Of a stretch of 64,000 nt of DNA, positions 18,227 to 27,619 are shown piece by piece. The stretch's first letter is position 1; every line of letters starts with the position of its first letter. Origin of the DNA: Bacillota bacterium (GTDB lineage Bacteria > Bacillota > Clostridia > Tissierellales > Tissierellaceae). The translations under genes and the position numbers were made by a program. The DNA lies in contig JAEWGC010000037.1 of the NCBI GenBank assembly GCA_023388495.1, positions 1 to 64,000 of the forward strand. Reading direction: 5' to 3'. The notes beneath the pieces were generated by a model, which was given only the letters and a program-made list of their open reading frames with translations, was not told the DNA's origin and searched no databases.

Positions 18227-20617
18227 TGATCTAAGTTTTGCATCAAAGGTTTTCTCTAAATCTTCGATGATAGCTTGTTGAATATTATTTACTTCATCAT
18301 CTCTTAATGTTCTCTCATAAGATCTATAAGTAATAGAATATGCTACACTCTTCATTCCTTCAGGAATTTGATTTCCAGTATATATATCGAATAACTCAAT
18401 TTTTTCTATTAATCCCTCTCCATGTCTTGAGATTATTTTTTGGATTTCTCCAACTAATACCTCTTCTTTAACTACTAATGCCAAATCTCTAAGCATTGAA
18501 GGATATTTTGGTAATGGTTTGTATTTAATTTCTAAGTTTGTTAATTCTACTATTTTGTTGAAGTCTAATTGACCAATACACACTCTATCCTTTATATCAT
18601 AGTTTTCTAAAACATCCACATGAATTTCACCTATGATTCCTAGTTCTTCTCCATTTAACATAAGTTTAGCCGTTCTACCTGGATGGAAGGTAGAATTATT
18701 TTCTTCTCTGATATATTCTATGTCTCTTATTCCAAGTCTATCTAATGTTTTCTCTACAACTTCCTTTAGATAATAGAAATCCTTATCTCCATACATACCT
18801 AAAGATAAAATCTTACTTTCCTCTGGCAATTCTACTATAGGAAATTCCTTAGCCTTAAATGTATTACCTACTTCATACACAGCACAATGTTCTACACCAC
18901 GATTATAGTTTCTACTAAGTAGTTCTAGCATATTTGGTATAAGGGTAGTTCTCATTACACTATAATCTTCTCCTAACGGGTTTATAAGTCTTATATAATC
19001 TCTTAAAGGACTGTTTTCTGGAAGATTTATTTTGTCATAGGCCTTAGGGCTAATAAATGAATAAGTCATTACTTCATTTAATCCCAATCCCTGAAGTATT
19101 GTCTTTGTTCTATCTTCTATTCTTCTTGCCTTTGGTTTTTCTCCTCTAGTTAATACCCCTATCAAAGGTTTACTCTCTATATTGTGGAAACCATAAAGTC
19201 TACCAACTTCTTCTATTATATCTGCTTCTATTTCTAAATCTAGTCTAAATGTTGGTATCTTTACAAGGATTAACTCTCCCTCAAGTTTAGAATGAAGTCC
19301 TAGACCATTTAAGTAACTAATCATTTCTTCAGTTGAAATATCAATTCCCAAAAGCTTATTTACCATAGCCGGTCTTACACTTATTGTATTTTCTTCTTTA
19401 ACATCTTTATATATATCTATATTTCCTTTAATAACAGTACCTGCACCTATTTCCTCAATTAATTGACATACTCTTTCCACGGCAACCTTGCTTAAATTTG
19501 GATCAATGCCTTTTTCAAATCTTGTAGATGCTTCTGTCCTTAATCCAAATCTCTTTGATGTAAGTCTCACACTCTTACTATTAAAGTTTGCACCTTCTAG
19601 AAGTACATACTTAGTACTTTCTGTGATCTCAGTATCAAATCCACCCATAACTCCAGCTATACCAATAGGCTTTACAGCATCCGCAATTACTAAATCAGCT
19701 GATGTAAGATTTCTTTCTACTTCATCTAGAGTAAGTATCTTCTCTCCCTCTATAGCTTCTCTTACAATAATCTTCTTACCTTCTATCTTTTCTAAATCAA
19801 AGGCATGTAACGGCTCACCGTATTCAAGCATTACGAAGTTTGTAATATCTACTATATTATTTATAGGTCTTACTCCAGCTTCCATAAGTCTTGTTTGCAT
19901 CCATATTGGTGACGGTTCTATTTTTACGTCTTTTATTACTCTAGCATAATATCTATTACAATTCTCTGATGGTACTTCAATTCCATCTAAATAGTTTTTT
20001 ATATCTTCAACTTCATTTTTTATGATGATTTTTGGTTCTTTGAGTTCTATACTAAAGGTTGCTGCCGCTTCTCTAGCCATACCAATAATACTTAAACAGT
20101 CTGGTCTATTTGGAGTAATTTCAAATTCTATGACCTCATTATCTAATCCCATTATATCTACTATAGAAGTTCCTAATGGATATTCCTTGTTTAATATGAA
20201 AATACCATCTTTCATTTCCTTTGGTATGACATTTTCACTATAGCCTAATTCCTTTAAAGAACATAACATTCCATAGGAATCTACTCCTCTAAAACTTGTT
20301 TCTCCTATTGTTATATCTCCTGGTAGCTTAGAACCTATTACTGCTACAGGTATATAATCTCCCTCAGTCAGATTTGCAGCTCCTGTTACTATTTGTAATA
20401 GCTCTTTACCTATGTCTACTTTACATATAAAAAGTTTATCTGCATCTGGGTGTTTATCTATATTTAGAATCTTTCCTACAACAACATTCTCTACACCTTT
20501 ATTTAAAGCTATAATTGACTCTACGTGGGATCCAGACAGAGTGAGTCCATCTGCTAAAATCCTAGCATCTTTTTCTGTTTCTATATAATCCTTTAACCAC
20601 TTTATAGGTAATAGCAT
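18224..20617 (-). CDS. pheT: Phenylalanyl-tRNA synthetase beta subunit
   Basis: The 797-residue beta subunit has the expected order: N-terminal tRNA-binding EMAP-like domain (VVVGKILNIDKHPDADKLFIC), B3/B4 editing domain, B5, the catalytic-like core, and the C-terminal ferredoxin-fold anticodon-binding domain (KYPSMLRDLALVV). It forms the alpha2-beta2 enzyme with PheS, encoded 20 bp upstream. AAGGAAG precedes the ATG. Confidence 0.97.
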   Translation of the reverse strand: MLLPIKWLKDYIETEKDARILADGLTLSGSHVESIIALNKGVENVVVGKILNIDKHPDADKLFICKVDIGKELLQIVTGAANLTEGDYIPVAVIGSKLPGDITIGETSFRGVDSYGMLCSLKELGYSENVIPKEMKDGIFILNKEYPLGTSIVDIMGLDNEVIEFEITPNRPDCLSIIGMAREAAATFSIELKEPKIIIKNEVEDIKNYLDGIEVPSENCNRYYARVIKDVKIEPSPIWMQTRLMEAGVRPINNIVDITNFVMLEYGEPLHAFDLEKIEGKKIIVREAIEGEKILTLDEVERNLTSADLVIADAVKPIGIAGVMGGFDTEITESTKYVLLEGANFNSKSVRLTSKRFGLRTEASTRFEKGIDPNLSKVAVERVCQLIEEIGAGTVIKGNIDIYKDVKEENTISVRPAMVNKLLGIDISTEEMISYLNGLGLHSKLEGELILVKIPTFRLDLEIEADIIEEVGRLYGFHNIESKPLIGVLTRGEKPKARRIEDRTKTILQGLGLNEVMTYSFISPKAYDKINLPENSPLRDYIRLINPLGEDYSVMRTTLIPNMLELLSRNYNRGVEHCAVYEVGNTFKAKEFPIVELPEESKILSLGMYGDKDFYYLKEVVEKTLDRLGIRDIEYIREENNSTFHPGRTAKLMLNGEELGIIGEIHVDVLENYDIKDRVCIGQLDFNKIVELTNLEIKYKPLPKYPSMLRDLALVVKEEVLVGEIQKIISRHGEGLIEKIELFDIYTGNQIPEGMKSVAYSITYRSYERTLRDDEVNNIQQAIIEDLEKTFDAKLRS

Positions 20618-20637
20618 CTTTCCACTTCCTTTTCTAT

Positions 20638-21672
20638 CTAGAATTGTTCTAAAAATCTATTGTCGTTTTCAAATAATAATCTAATATCATTGATACCGTA
20701 CTTAACCATTGTAATCCTATCGATTCCCATACCAAAGGCAAATCCACTATATTTTTCTGAATCAATTCCACAATGCTCTAATACCTTTGGATGTACCATT
20801 CCACAGCCTAATAGTTCCATACTCCAACCTGTAAAATTACATGCAGGACAGCCCTCACCTCTACATTTTAAACATGTCACATCTACCTCAGCAGATGGCT
20901 CCGTAAATGGAAAATGGTGTGGTCTATACCTTGTTTTCATATCACTACCAAACAATTCCTTTATAAATATATCTAAAGTATGAATAAGATTAGCCATACT
21001 AATATTTTCATCTACAACTAAGCCTTCAAGCTGATGAAACATTGGTGAGTGAGTATCGTCTACATCATCAAATCTAAAGGTTCTTCCTGCAGATACAATT
21101 CTAAGTGGTGCTCCCATTTCTCTCATTGCTCTAATTTGCACAGGAGAAGTATGTGTTCTTAGAAGTATATCATCAGTTATGTAGAATGTATCTGATAAAT
21201 CTCTAGAAGGATGATTTTCTGGAGAATTTAATGCATCAAAGTTATTCTCAACTGTTTCAATTTCTGGCCCAGTAACTACAGAGAAACCCATACTTATAAA
21301 TAAATCTTCTAACTCCTCAACTGTAGCTAAAAGCGGATGCCTATGACCTAGTTTCTCCTTATTAGTACTCATGGTTATATCTATTTTTTCTTTATTCATC
21401 TTAGCTTTTTTTACTTCTTCAGTAAGTTTTTCTTTCATTGAAGAAATAGCTTCTTCTAGTTCATCTCTAACTTCGTTAGCAATTTGCCCAACTATAGGTC
21501 TTTCTTCTGCTATTAATTTCCCCATATCTCTTAATACAGATGTCAATTCACCTTTTTTCCCTAAAAATCTTACTCTTAATTGTTCTACTTCTTCTAAACC
21601 TGCTACTTCGTTGATACTATTTAATGCAATTTCCTTAATTTCTAGCAATTTCTCTCTCATATTTTCCTTCAT
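20638..21672 (-). CDS. pheS: Phenylalanyl-tRNA synthetase alpha subunit
   Basis: Catalytic alpha subunit of the class II enzyme: N-terminal coiled coil, motif 2 region (TSPVQIRAM, RIVSAGRTFRFDDVDDTHSPMFHQLEG) and motif 3 (FAFGMGIDRITMVKYG). The ATG at 21672 gives 344 residues, the normal size, with GGAG upstream; the open frame beyond it runs into a leader hairpin and is not coding. A promoter and a terminator-like hairpin lie immediately upstream. Confidence 0.97.
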   Translation of the reverse strand: MKENMREKLLEIKEIALNSINEVAGLEEVEQLRVRFLGKKGELTSVLRDMGKLIAEERPIVGQIANEVRDELEEAISSMKEKLTEEVKKAKMNKEKIDITMSTNKEKLGHRHPLLATVEELEDLFISMGFSVVTGPEIETVENNFDALNSPENHPSRDLSDTFYITDDILLRTHTSPVQIRAMREMGAPLRIVSAGRTFRFDDVDDTHSPMFHQLEGLVVDENISMANLIHTLDIFIKELFGSDMKTRYRPHHFPFTEPSAEVDVTCLKCRGEGCPACNFTGWSMELLGCGMVHPKVLEHCGIDSEKYSGFAFGMGIDRITMVKYGINDIRLLFENDNRFLEQF

Positions 21673-21703
21673 AATTCTACTCCTTTGCCATAGTTTCCTA
21701 TTC

Positions 21704-21794
21704 GTTATAAAAAACAAGACCTTTTTTTGCAAAAACAAAGGTCAAAATTTCAAAGTATTTACTCAATTATAGCACCTAGAATTTCAAAACTCAA
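21704..21794 (-). promoter_or_regulatory. pheS promoter followed by an early terminator hairpin
   Basis: TTGAGT (21789-21794) and TATAAT (21766-21771) are 17 bp apart, predicting a start near 21760. Within 20 bases comes a hairpin with arms GACCTTT and AAAGGTC (21718-21743) followed by TTGTTTTTT. No T-box motif is present. The hairpin could terminate read-through from the upstream RNA methyltransferase gene, or act as an attenuator in a very short leader. Confidence 0.65.
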
Positions 21795-21800
21795 GAAGTA

Positions 21801-22595
21801 TTAGACTCTCTGCTTCATTACTTCATACATTATAATAGAAGCTGCTACACCAGCATTTAATGACTCCGCTTTTCCTGGCATAGGTATTTTTATTAATTTA
21901 TCTGATAAAGAAAATATCTCTTCACTAACTCCATTTGATTCATTTCCTATTGTTAGAATAAACCCTTCATTAAAGTTAGCATCATATACAGGAATACTAC
22001 CATTCAATGATGTTGAATATATCTGTATATTCATATCCTTTAGTTTTTTTAACTCTCGGACCTTATCAGAAATATAATATAAAGGCATCCTGAAAATTGA
22101 TCCCATAGTAGCCCTAACAACTTTAGGATTATACGGATCTACACATCCATCTGTAATTATTATCCCATCTGCATTAAAGGCATCTGCTGTTCTAATTATT
22201 GTCCCCATATTTCCAGGGTCTTGTACCTCATCTAAGAATAGTAAAAAAAATCTATCTTTATTTTCTATCTCACCTACACTATTATATTCAAACATTGCAA
22301 TTCCCAATATCCCTTGAGGATTCTCAGTATCTGAGATTTCTCTAAATATATTGACTGGTACATAAATCAGATTATCTAAGTTTCTTATTTTTTCAAAGAA
22401 ATCCTTTCCATCCTTGGTTTTTAAAAGATGGTCTGTATATATGATATTTTTAATTGGATAATTATTATCTATAGCTTCTTCTATCATCTTTATACCTTCG
22501 ATGATAAAGGTTTTATTTTTAATCCTGCCTTTTTTTCTATATAAAGTTTTTATCTCTTTAATTAATGGATTATTAGTGCTGGTGATTTCTAACAT
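21801..22595 (-). CDS. SpoU/TrmH-family RNA 2'-O-methyltransferase
   Basis: The protein (264 residues from the ATG at 22595) has an N-terminal substrate-binding region (STNNPLIKEIKTLYRKKGR) and the C-terminal knotted SPOUT domain with the three motifs FLDEVQDPGNMGTIIRTADAF, LTIGNESNGVSEE and IPMPGKAESLNAGVAASI. It methylates a ribose in rRNA or tRNA; the exact nucleotide is unknown. The start overlaps the end of the ktrA frame, so translation is probably coupled; a GTG at 22604 is a less likely start. Confidence 0.88.
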   Translation of the reverse strand: MLEITSTNNPLIKEIKTLYRKKGRIKNKTFIIEGIKMIEEAIDNNYPIKNIIYTDHLLKTKDGKDFFEKIRNLDNLIYVPVNIFREISDTENPQGILGIAMFEYNSVGEIENKDRFFLLFLDEVQDPGNMGTIIRTADAFNADGIIITDGCVDPYNPKVVRATMGSIFRMPLYYISDKVRELKKLKDMNIQIYSTSLNGSIPVYDANFNEGFILTIGNESNGVSEEIFSLSDKLIKIPMPGKAESLNAGVAASIIMYEVMKQRV

Positions 22596-22596
22596 A

Positions 22597-23253
22597 TTAT
22601 TCACCAGCTTTTCTCTCTATTTTCCTTATGTTGTCTGTATTTCCTAATATAACAAGAACATCATCTTTTTGAATTGTATCATTTGCACTTGGTGATATAA
22701 TAATGTTATCTCCTCTTTTTATGGCTGTTATACTCAATCCATATTTGTTTGGTAATCTAAGTTCAGCAAGGCTATGCCCTTCCCACTCTTTGAAAGCTAC
22801 TATTTCTAATATGGTATAATCTGGGGACAATTCGATAAAATCTAATATATTAGTCGATACTAAATTATGAGCTACTCTTACTCCCATATCTCTCTCTGGA
22901 AATATTACTTTATCAGCTCCTATTTTATTTAACACTTTTCCATGTAATTCTGATTGAGCTTTAGTAATCACTCTCTTTATACCTAATTCCTTAGCAATTA
23001 AAGTTGCCATTATGGACGCTTCAATATCTGAACCAATAGCAATAACCGCCACATCGAAATTACTTAACCCTAAATCTTTTAATGCAGTTTCATCCATTAC
23101 ATCAGCTTGTGCAGCACAAGTAACTTCTTCTGATATTTCTTTGACAAGTTCTTCATTGATATCAATTGCTAAAACCTCATTTCCTAAGCTATATAACGTT
23201 CTCGCAACTGATGAACCAAATCTCCCACACCCAATAACTACAAATGATTTCAT
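22597..23253 (-). CDS. ktrA: Potassium-uptake regulatory subunit, TrkA/KtrA type
   Basis: A 218-residue cytoplasmic RCK protein: N-terminal nucleotide-binding Rossmann domain (FVVIGCGRFGSSVARTLYSLG) and C-terminal RCK_C domain (about residues 138-215). It forms the ring that gates the partner KtrB channel in response to ATP/ADP or cyclic di-AMP. It follows the ktrB gene by 17 bp and overlaps the next gene. Confidence 0.92.
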   Translation of the reverse strand: MKSFVVIGCGRFGSSVARTLYSLGNEVLAIDINEELVKEISEEVTCAAQADVMDETALKDLGLSNFDVAVIAIGSDIEASIMATLIAKELGIKRVITKAQSELHGKVLNKIGADKVIFPERDMGVRVAHNLVSTNILDFIELSPDYTILEIVAFKEWEGHSLAELRLPNKYGLSITAIKRGDNIIISPSANDTIQKDDVLVILGNTDNIRKIERKAGE

Positions 23254-23270
23254 TATATTACAACTCCCCT

Positions 23271-24614
23271 CTATCCTACCATAATATTTCCTTCTGAATA
23301 TCTAAAACTATTATGTTTACTTTTTCTAGCAAAAACATATGCCATAGTTAAAGGTCCAACTCTACCTATATACATGGTTACTATTATCATTACCTTGCCA
23401 AAATAAGTAAGGTTTGGTGTTAGTCCTCGTGTTAATCCTACTGTGGCAAAAGCTGATGTAGTCTCAAACAATACATCTAAAAAATTAGCCGGTTCTGTTA
23501 CTGTTAGTACAAATGATACCCCAAGTATCAATATCATGCCCACAGTAGCTATGGCTAAAGATCTATTTATAACATCATAGGATATCCTCTTTCTAAATGC
23601 TACAATATCCTTATCTCCTTTTATTACTCCAATAGTAGTTAATATCAGAGTACCAAATGTTGTAGTCTTTATTCCGCCTCCAGTAGATCCAGGGGAACCT
23701 CCTATAAACATTAGTATTATCATGAGAAATACTGTTGTATCATAGAGTCCTGCTAAGTTTACAGAATAATATCCAGCTGTTCTAGGTACTACGGATTGAA
23801 AAAATGATGCAATAAGTTTTTCTCCTAAACCTAGTGGTTTTAAAGTAAGTGGATTAGTATATTCTATTAAAAGAAATATTATCATTCCAACTAAAAGGAG
23901 CATTCCAGTAATTGATAAAACTAGTTTTGAATGTAAACTAAGTCTTTTAAATCTCTTGTATCTAGAGATATCTATATATACACTAAATCCAAGTCCTCCT
24001 AGGATTATTAAAGCTGCTATTGTCATGTTTATAGTAAAATCTCCTACAAATGGCGCTATACTATCTCCTGTTAAGTCAAATCCAGCATTACAAAAAGCTG
24101 ATATGGCATGAAAAACTGAAAACCAAATTCCCTTTACAACCCCATATATAGGAATAAATCTAGTTGATAACAACAATGCCCCAATACCTTCTATAACAAA
24201 AGTAGAAAGAATTACATATTTTGTCAACTTAACTAAACCAGACATTGTTTCCTGATTTAATTGTTCCTTTATTACTAATCTTTCTTTTAATGTAATTTTC
24301 TTTCCAATAACTAAGGCTCCTATGGTGGCCATAGTCATGAACCCTAATCCACCCATTTGTATAAGTAGAATTATTACAACTTGACCAAATAGTGACCAAT
24401 ACATTCCTGTATTTACAACTACTAAACCCGTAACACACACAGCAGATGCAGAAGTAAATAAAGCATTGATAAAGCCAATACTTTCTCCAGTTTGAGTAGC
24501 TACGGGTAAATTTAATAAGATGGCTCCTATTAGTATTAGACTAGCAAATCCTAATGCTAAAACTCTTGGAGGGTCTAACTTTACTCTTTCTAGCTTTTTC
24601 CTTATAAAAAACAT
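23271..24614 (-). CDS. ktrB: Potassium-uptake membrane subunit, TrkH/KtrB type
   Basis: An integral membrane protein of about 447 residues with four repeated membrane-pore-membrane units; pore signatures include ASAVCVTGLVVV, ISAFCNAGFDL, GGSPGSTGGGIKT and SAFATVGLTRG. It is the translocating subunit of sodium-coupled potassium uptake with KtrA, encoded directly downstream. The ATG at 24614 is chosen because GGGAGGA lies just before it; the earlier in-frame ATG overlaps that ribosome site. Confidence 0.92.
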   Translation of the reverse strand: MFFIRKKLERVKLDPPRVLALGFASLILIGAILLNLPVATQTGESIGFINALFTSASAVCVTGLVVVNTGMYWSLFGQVVIILLIQMGGLGFMTMATIGALVIGKKITLKERLVIKEQLNQETMSGLVKLTKYVILSTFVIEGIGALLLSTRFIPIYGVVKGIWFSVFHAISAFCNAGFDLTGDSIAPFVGDFTINMTIAALIILGGLGFSVYIDISRYKRFKRLSLHSKLVLSITGMLLLVGMIIFLLIEYTNPLTLKPLGLGEKLIASFFQSVVPRTAGYYSVNLAGLYDTTVFLMIILMFIGGSPGSTGGGIKTTTFGTLILTTIGVIKGDKDIVAFRKRISYDVINRSLAIATVGMILILGVSFVLTVTEPANFLDVLFETTSAFATVGLTRGLTPNLTYFGKVMIIVTMYIGRVGPLTMAYVFARKSKHNSFRYSEGNIMVG

Positions 24615-24702
24615 ATAAATTCCTCCCATTTATATATACCTATATTATTATTCCATAATCATATTAAACTATGAAATATAAGAGGTTTCTTGGGTATAAA
24701 GA

Positions 24703-24731
24703 AAAATAAAAGTCCCTTTATGGAACTTTTA
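24703..24731 (-). terminator. Terminator of infC-rpmI-rplT
   Basis: Minus-strand hairpin AAAAGTTCC / GGGACTTTT followed by TATTTTTC, 25-50 bp after the rplT stop. Confidence 0.8.
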
Positions 24732-24757
24732 CTATAATTTAAATTCTGCAATTTTTA

Positions 24758-25111
24758 TTAGTTTGCGCCCTTTGCAATTTCTACTAACTTAGCAAAGCCT
24801 TCAGCATCATGAATAGCCATTTCTGATAACATTTTTCTGTTTATATCGATGTTTGCTTTTTTAAGACCATCTATGAACCTACTATAGCTCATTCCATTTA
24901 ATCTTGCAGCAGCATTAATTCTTGCAATCCAAAGTTTTCTAAAATCTCTCTTTCTTTGTTTACGTCCTATATATGCGTAATTAAGTGATTTCATAACAGC
25001 TTGATTAGCAGTTCTGAATAATTTAGATTTCGCTCCAAAATAGCCTTTGGCTTGTTTTAATACTTTTTTATGTCTTTTCTTGGCATTTACTGCTCTTTTT
25101 ACTCTTGCCAT
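24758..25111 (-). CDS. rplT: Ribosomal protein L20
   Basis: A 117-residue basic protein with the standard L20 sequence ([23 protein letters not shown] at the start). It is a primary 23S rRNA-binding protein needed for early 50S assembly and the known repressor of its own operon through the leader upstream of infC. GGGAGGT precedes the ATG. Last gene of infC-rpmI-rplT. Confidence 0.98.
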   Translation of the reverse strand: MARVKRAVNAKKRHKKVLKQAKGYFGAKSKLFRTANQAVMKSLNYAYIGRKQRKRDFRKLWIARINAAARLNGMSYSRFIDGLKKANIDINRKMLSEMAIHDAEGFAKLVEIAKGAN

Positions 25112-25144
25112 CTATAGTACCTCCCGTATTTCTAATATAGTTTT

Positions 25145-25336
25145 TTATGGTATCATTGAATCTATTCTTCTTTGGTCGCCCTTGCTTACTAAAGTACCTT
25201 TTCTTAGGTTTCTAACTCTCTTTGCTGTCTTCTTACCAGTTTTATGGCTCTTATAAGCCTGATATCTCTTTAATAAACCTGAACCAGTTCTCTTAAATCT
25301 CTTTGCAGATGCTCTGTGAGTTTTCATTTTTGCCAT
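25145..25336 (-). CDS. rpmI: Ribosomal protein L35
   Basis: A 63-residue, strongly basic L35 protein of the large subunit ([18 protein letters not shown]). AAAGGAGG precedes the ATG. It lies between infC (16 bp) and rplT (33 bp), the conserved operon order. Confidence 0.98.
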   Translation of the reverse strand: MAKMKTHRASAKRFKRTGSGLLKRYQAYKSHKTGKKTAKRVRNLRKGTLVSKGDQRRIDSMIP

Positions 25337-25352
25337 GATGTTACCTCCTTTA

Positions 25353-25862
25353 TTACTCGTTTTTTGGCGTTAGATACATTACCATGCTTCTTCCTTCTAA
25401 TTTTGCTGCTTTTTCTATAGTTCCAACTTCTTCAGTTAGTTTAGCAAAATCACTTAATACTTCTTTACCAATTTCTGTATGACCCATCTCCCTACCCCTA
25501 AATCTAACGGATACCTTTACCTTGTCTCCTGATTCTAAGAATTTACTTGCTGTCTTAGCTTTTACATTTAGGTCATGGGCTTCAATGTTAGGTGTTAATC
25601 TAATTTCCTTAACATTAATCACCTTTTGATTTTTTCTAGCTTCTTTTTCCTTCTTAGCTAGCTCATACTTGTATTTTCCATAATCCATTATCCTACATAC
25701 AGGTGGATTAGCTGTTGGAGCTATTTTTACTAAATCTAGTCTCTTCTCTTCTGAGATCTCCATAGCTTTTTTAATAGGTAAAATTCCAAGCTGCGTTCCG
25801 TCAACATCAATTAGTCTTACTTCTTTATCTCTGATCTCTTCATTAATTTGAAGCTCTTTGAT
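25353..25862 (-). CDS. infC: Translation initiation factor IF-3 (apparent ATC start)
   Basis: IF-3 checks start codons on the 30S subunit. The family sequence begins at [17 protein letters not shown] and runs to [10 protein letters not shown], covering the N-domain, linker and C-domain. No ATG, GTG or TTG lies at the right place; AGGAGGT sits eight bases before an ATC codon (25862-25860), which gives 169 residues, the normal size. infC is well known for unusual AUU-type starts that allow IF-3 to control its own synthesis. The upstream frame opens through the leader terminator and is not coding. Confidence 0.93.
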   Translation of the reverse strand: MKELQINEEIRDKEVRLIDVDGTQLGILPIKKAMEISEEKRLDLVKIAPTANPPVCRIMDYGKYKYELAKKEKEARKNQKVINVKEIRLTPNIEAHDLNVKAKTASKFLESGDKVKVSVRFRGREMGHTEIGKEVLSDFAKLTEEVGTIEKAAKLEGRSMVMYLTPKNE

Positions 25863-25884
25863 AGTACAGCACCTCCTAAGTTTT

Positions 25885-26036
25885 TTTAAAAAATTAAAAG
25901 CGGGTATAGAATACCCGCTTAAATTCATAAAAACATGAGCCTTATGTAAATAAGACTATTTTATTATCTAAAACCTTATGAGCAAAGCTATAAGGTGAGA
26001 AGCGGACACTTCTACTTAAACCCAATATTTAGTTTA
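25885..26036 (-). promoter_or_regulatory. L20-type autoregulatory leader with terminator
   Basis: The 5' leader of infC contains GTAGAAGTGTCCGCTTCTCACC and TTATAG...CTCATAAGG, matching the core of the Firmicutes L20 leader, and ends with the terminator hairpin AAGCGGGTATT/ATACCCGCTT (25899-25920) and a T-run. L20 binding is known to favour termination. Confidence 0.85.
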
Positions 26037-26043
26037 CCATATT

Positions 26044-26072
26044 AGTATATACATAAAGTGTGAACTTGTCAA
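26044..26072 (-). promoter_or_regulatory. Promoter of infC-rpmI-rplT
   Basis: TTGACA (26067-26072) and TATACT (26044-26049) on the minus strand, 17 bp apart; transcription would start just before the L20 leader. Confidence 0.85.
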
Positions 26073-26086
26073 ATAAATTTTTACAT

Positions 26087-27484
26087 TTATTTTGCTAATT
26101 CATATAAAGCATGAGCATATATCTTAGTTATCTTCATCAAATGCTCTATAGAAATGTATTCATCCTTTTGATGTGCAACTTCTTGCTGACCAGGAAACAT
26201 TGGTCCAAAGGCTACAGCATTTTCCATTGCTCTAGCATAAGTTCCACCACCAATTGTAATTGGTTCCCTCTCTAAGTCTCCCGTTTGTGCTTTATATACT
26301 TGCATCAACTTCTCAACTAAGAAGTTATCCTTAGGAACATATAAAGGCTTAGTGTCTCCCTCACCTTCTACCAACTCTATCTTTGTTCCCTTCAGATTTT
26401 CTCTTATTCCATCATATACTTCTTTTGCACTACTCTTTATAGGATATCTCACGTTAATAGTTAAAACTATCTTATCCCCATCTAGTTTTATTATCCCAGG
26501 ATTGAAGTTTAACTTACCAGATACATCATCATCAAATCCACATCCGATGCCTTCACCGTAATGTTTGAATCCAATCCTTTCATTGTAAAGATGGACGAAG
26601 TCACAAAGATCACATTCTCCGCTTAAGCAGTTTCCTAAAACATCCATTAAATAAGAAATAGCATTTTCTCCCTTTTCTGGAGTACTACCATGTGCTGATA
26701 TTCCTTTAGCTGTTATCTTTACAATATTATTTACTAAATGAATACTAGTTGGATAATCCTTATCTTCTATGTAGGATCTATATTTACTATAAAAAGCCTC
26801 TGGATTTTCCATTTCTAAAATAGCTTCTGCATAGTCTGGAACCATATTAGGTGCATTTCCACCTTTTAGTTCTATAAGTTTAGTTCCTGAGCAACAATTT
26901 GAATCTAGTTTTTGTTCTAAGTTGAATTTTATTATTCCCTTTTCACCATGAATTACAGGAAAATCCGCATCCGGAGTGAAAGCCATTGTTGGTGGTTTTT
27001 CATGTTTGAAATAGTAATCCATACAACCCCAACCTGTTTCTTCATTTGTTCCAAATATTATTCTAATTTTTCTACTAAGCTCTGCTCCTGATTCTTTTAG
27101 AGCCTTCATAGCATAAAGTGTAGCTATTGCAGGACCCTTATCATCTGTAGTACCCCTACCATATATCTTTTCATCATGAATTTCTCCACCATATGGAGGG
27201 TAAGTCCAACCTGTTCCTTCAGGCACAACGTCAAGATGAACCAAAACTCCCACCGACTCGTCACCTTTCCCAAATTCTGCATATCCAGCATAACCTTCTA
27301 AATTTTTAGTTTCAAACCCTAAGTCTTTAGATAATTCCAATGCATAATCTAAAGCTTTATATGGCCCTTCTCCAAAAGGCATATTTGGTTTAGCTTCCTC
27401 CTCAACACTTTTAATTTTAATGATCTCTTGAGTTGATTTGACAATTTCTTCCTTATAACTATCAATTAGGTTAATATAATTCAT
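26087..27484 (-). CDS. pepV: M20 dipeptidase, PepV type
   Basis: The 465-residue protein follows PepV: metal ligands in VLVHLDVVPEG, the DDKGP loop (GRGTTDDKGPAIAT), the catalytic NEETGWG segment, the aspartate in FTPDADFPVIHGEKG, and the C-terminal histidine region GGGTYARAM...HQKDE. PepV hydrolyses dipeptides in the cytoplasm using two zinc ions. It is divergent from the FtsH-like gene. AGGAGAGGTGG precedes the ATG. Confidence 0.92.
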   Translation of the reverse strand: MNYINLIDSYKEEIVKSTQEIIKIKSVEEEAKPNMPFGEGPYKALDYALELSKDLGFETKNLEGYAGYAEFGKGDESVGVLVHLDVVPEGTGWTYPPYGGEIHDEKIYGRGTTDDKGPAIATLYAMKALKESGAELSRKIRIIFGTNEETGWGCMDYYFKHEKPPTMAFTPDADFPVIHGEKGIIKFNLEQKLDSNCCSGTKLIELKGGNAPNMVPDYAEAILEMENPEAFYSKYRSYIEDKDYPTSIHLVNNIVKITAKGISAHGSTPEKGENAISYLMDVLGNCLSGECDLCDFVHLYNERIGFKHYGEGIGCGFDDDVSGKLNFNPGIIKLDGDKIVLTINVRYPIKSSAKEVYDGIRENLKGTKIELVEGEGDTKPLYVPKDNFLVEKLMQVYKAQTGDLEREPITIGGGTYARAMENAVAFGPMFPGQQEVAHQKDEYISIEHLMKITKIYAHALYELAK

Positions 27485-27619
27485 TTGACCACCTCTCCTT
27501 TCTATTTATGATTATTATACCTTTGTTGTCATTTTCCTACAACTTTAATTATTTTCATTTATATAAATTGGATTAAATGGTTACACTACTTTTAGAAAAA
27601 TATATAAGGTGGGGATAAA

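Noticed and set aside
21673..21738. Leader peptide or extension of pheS
   Set aside because: The open frame in front of pheS is formed by the terminator hairpin; no phenylalanine-rich peptide with a ribosome site is seen.
25863..25928. ATG start for infC in the leader
   Set aside because: The frame crosses the leader terminator; the IF-3 sequence and the ribosome site both point to the ATC at 25862.
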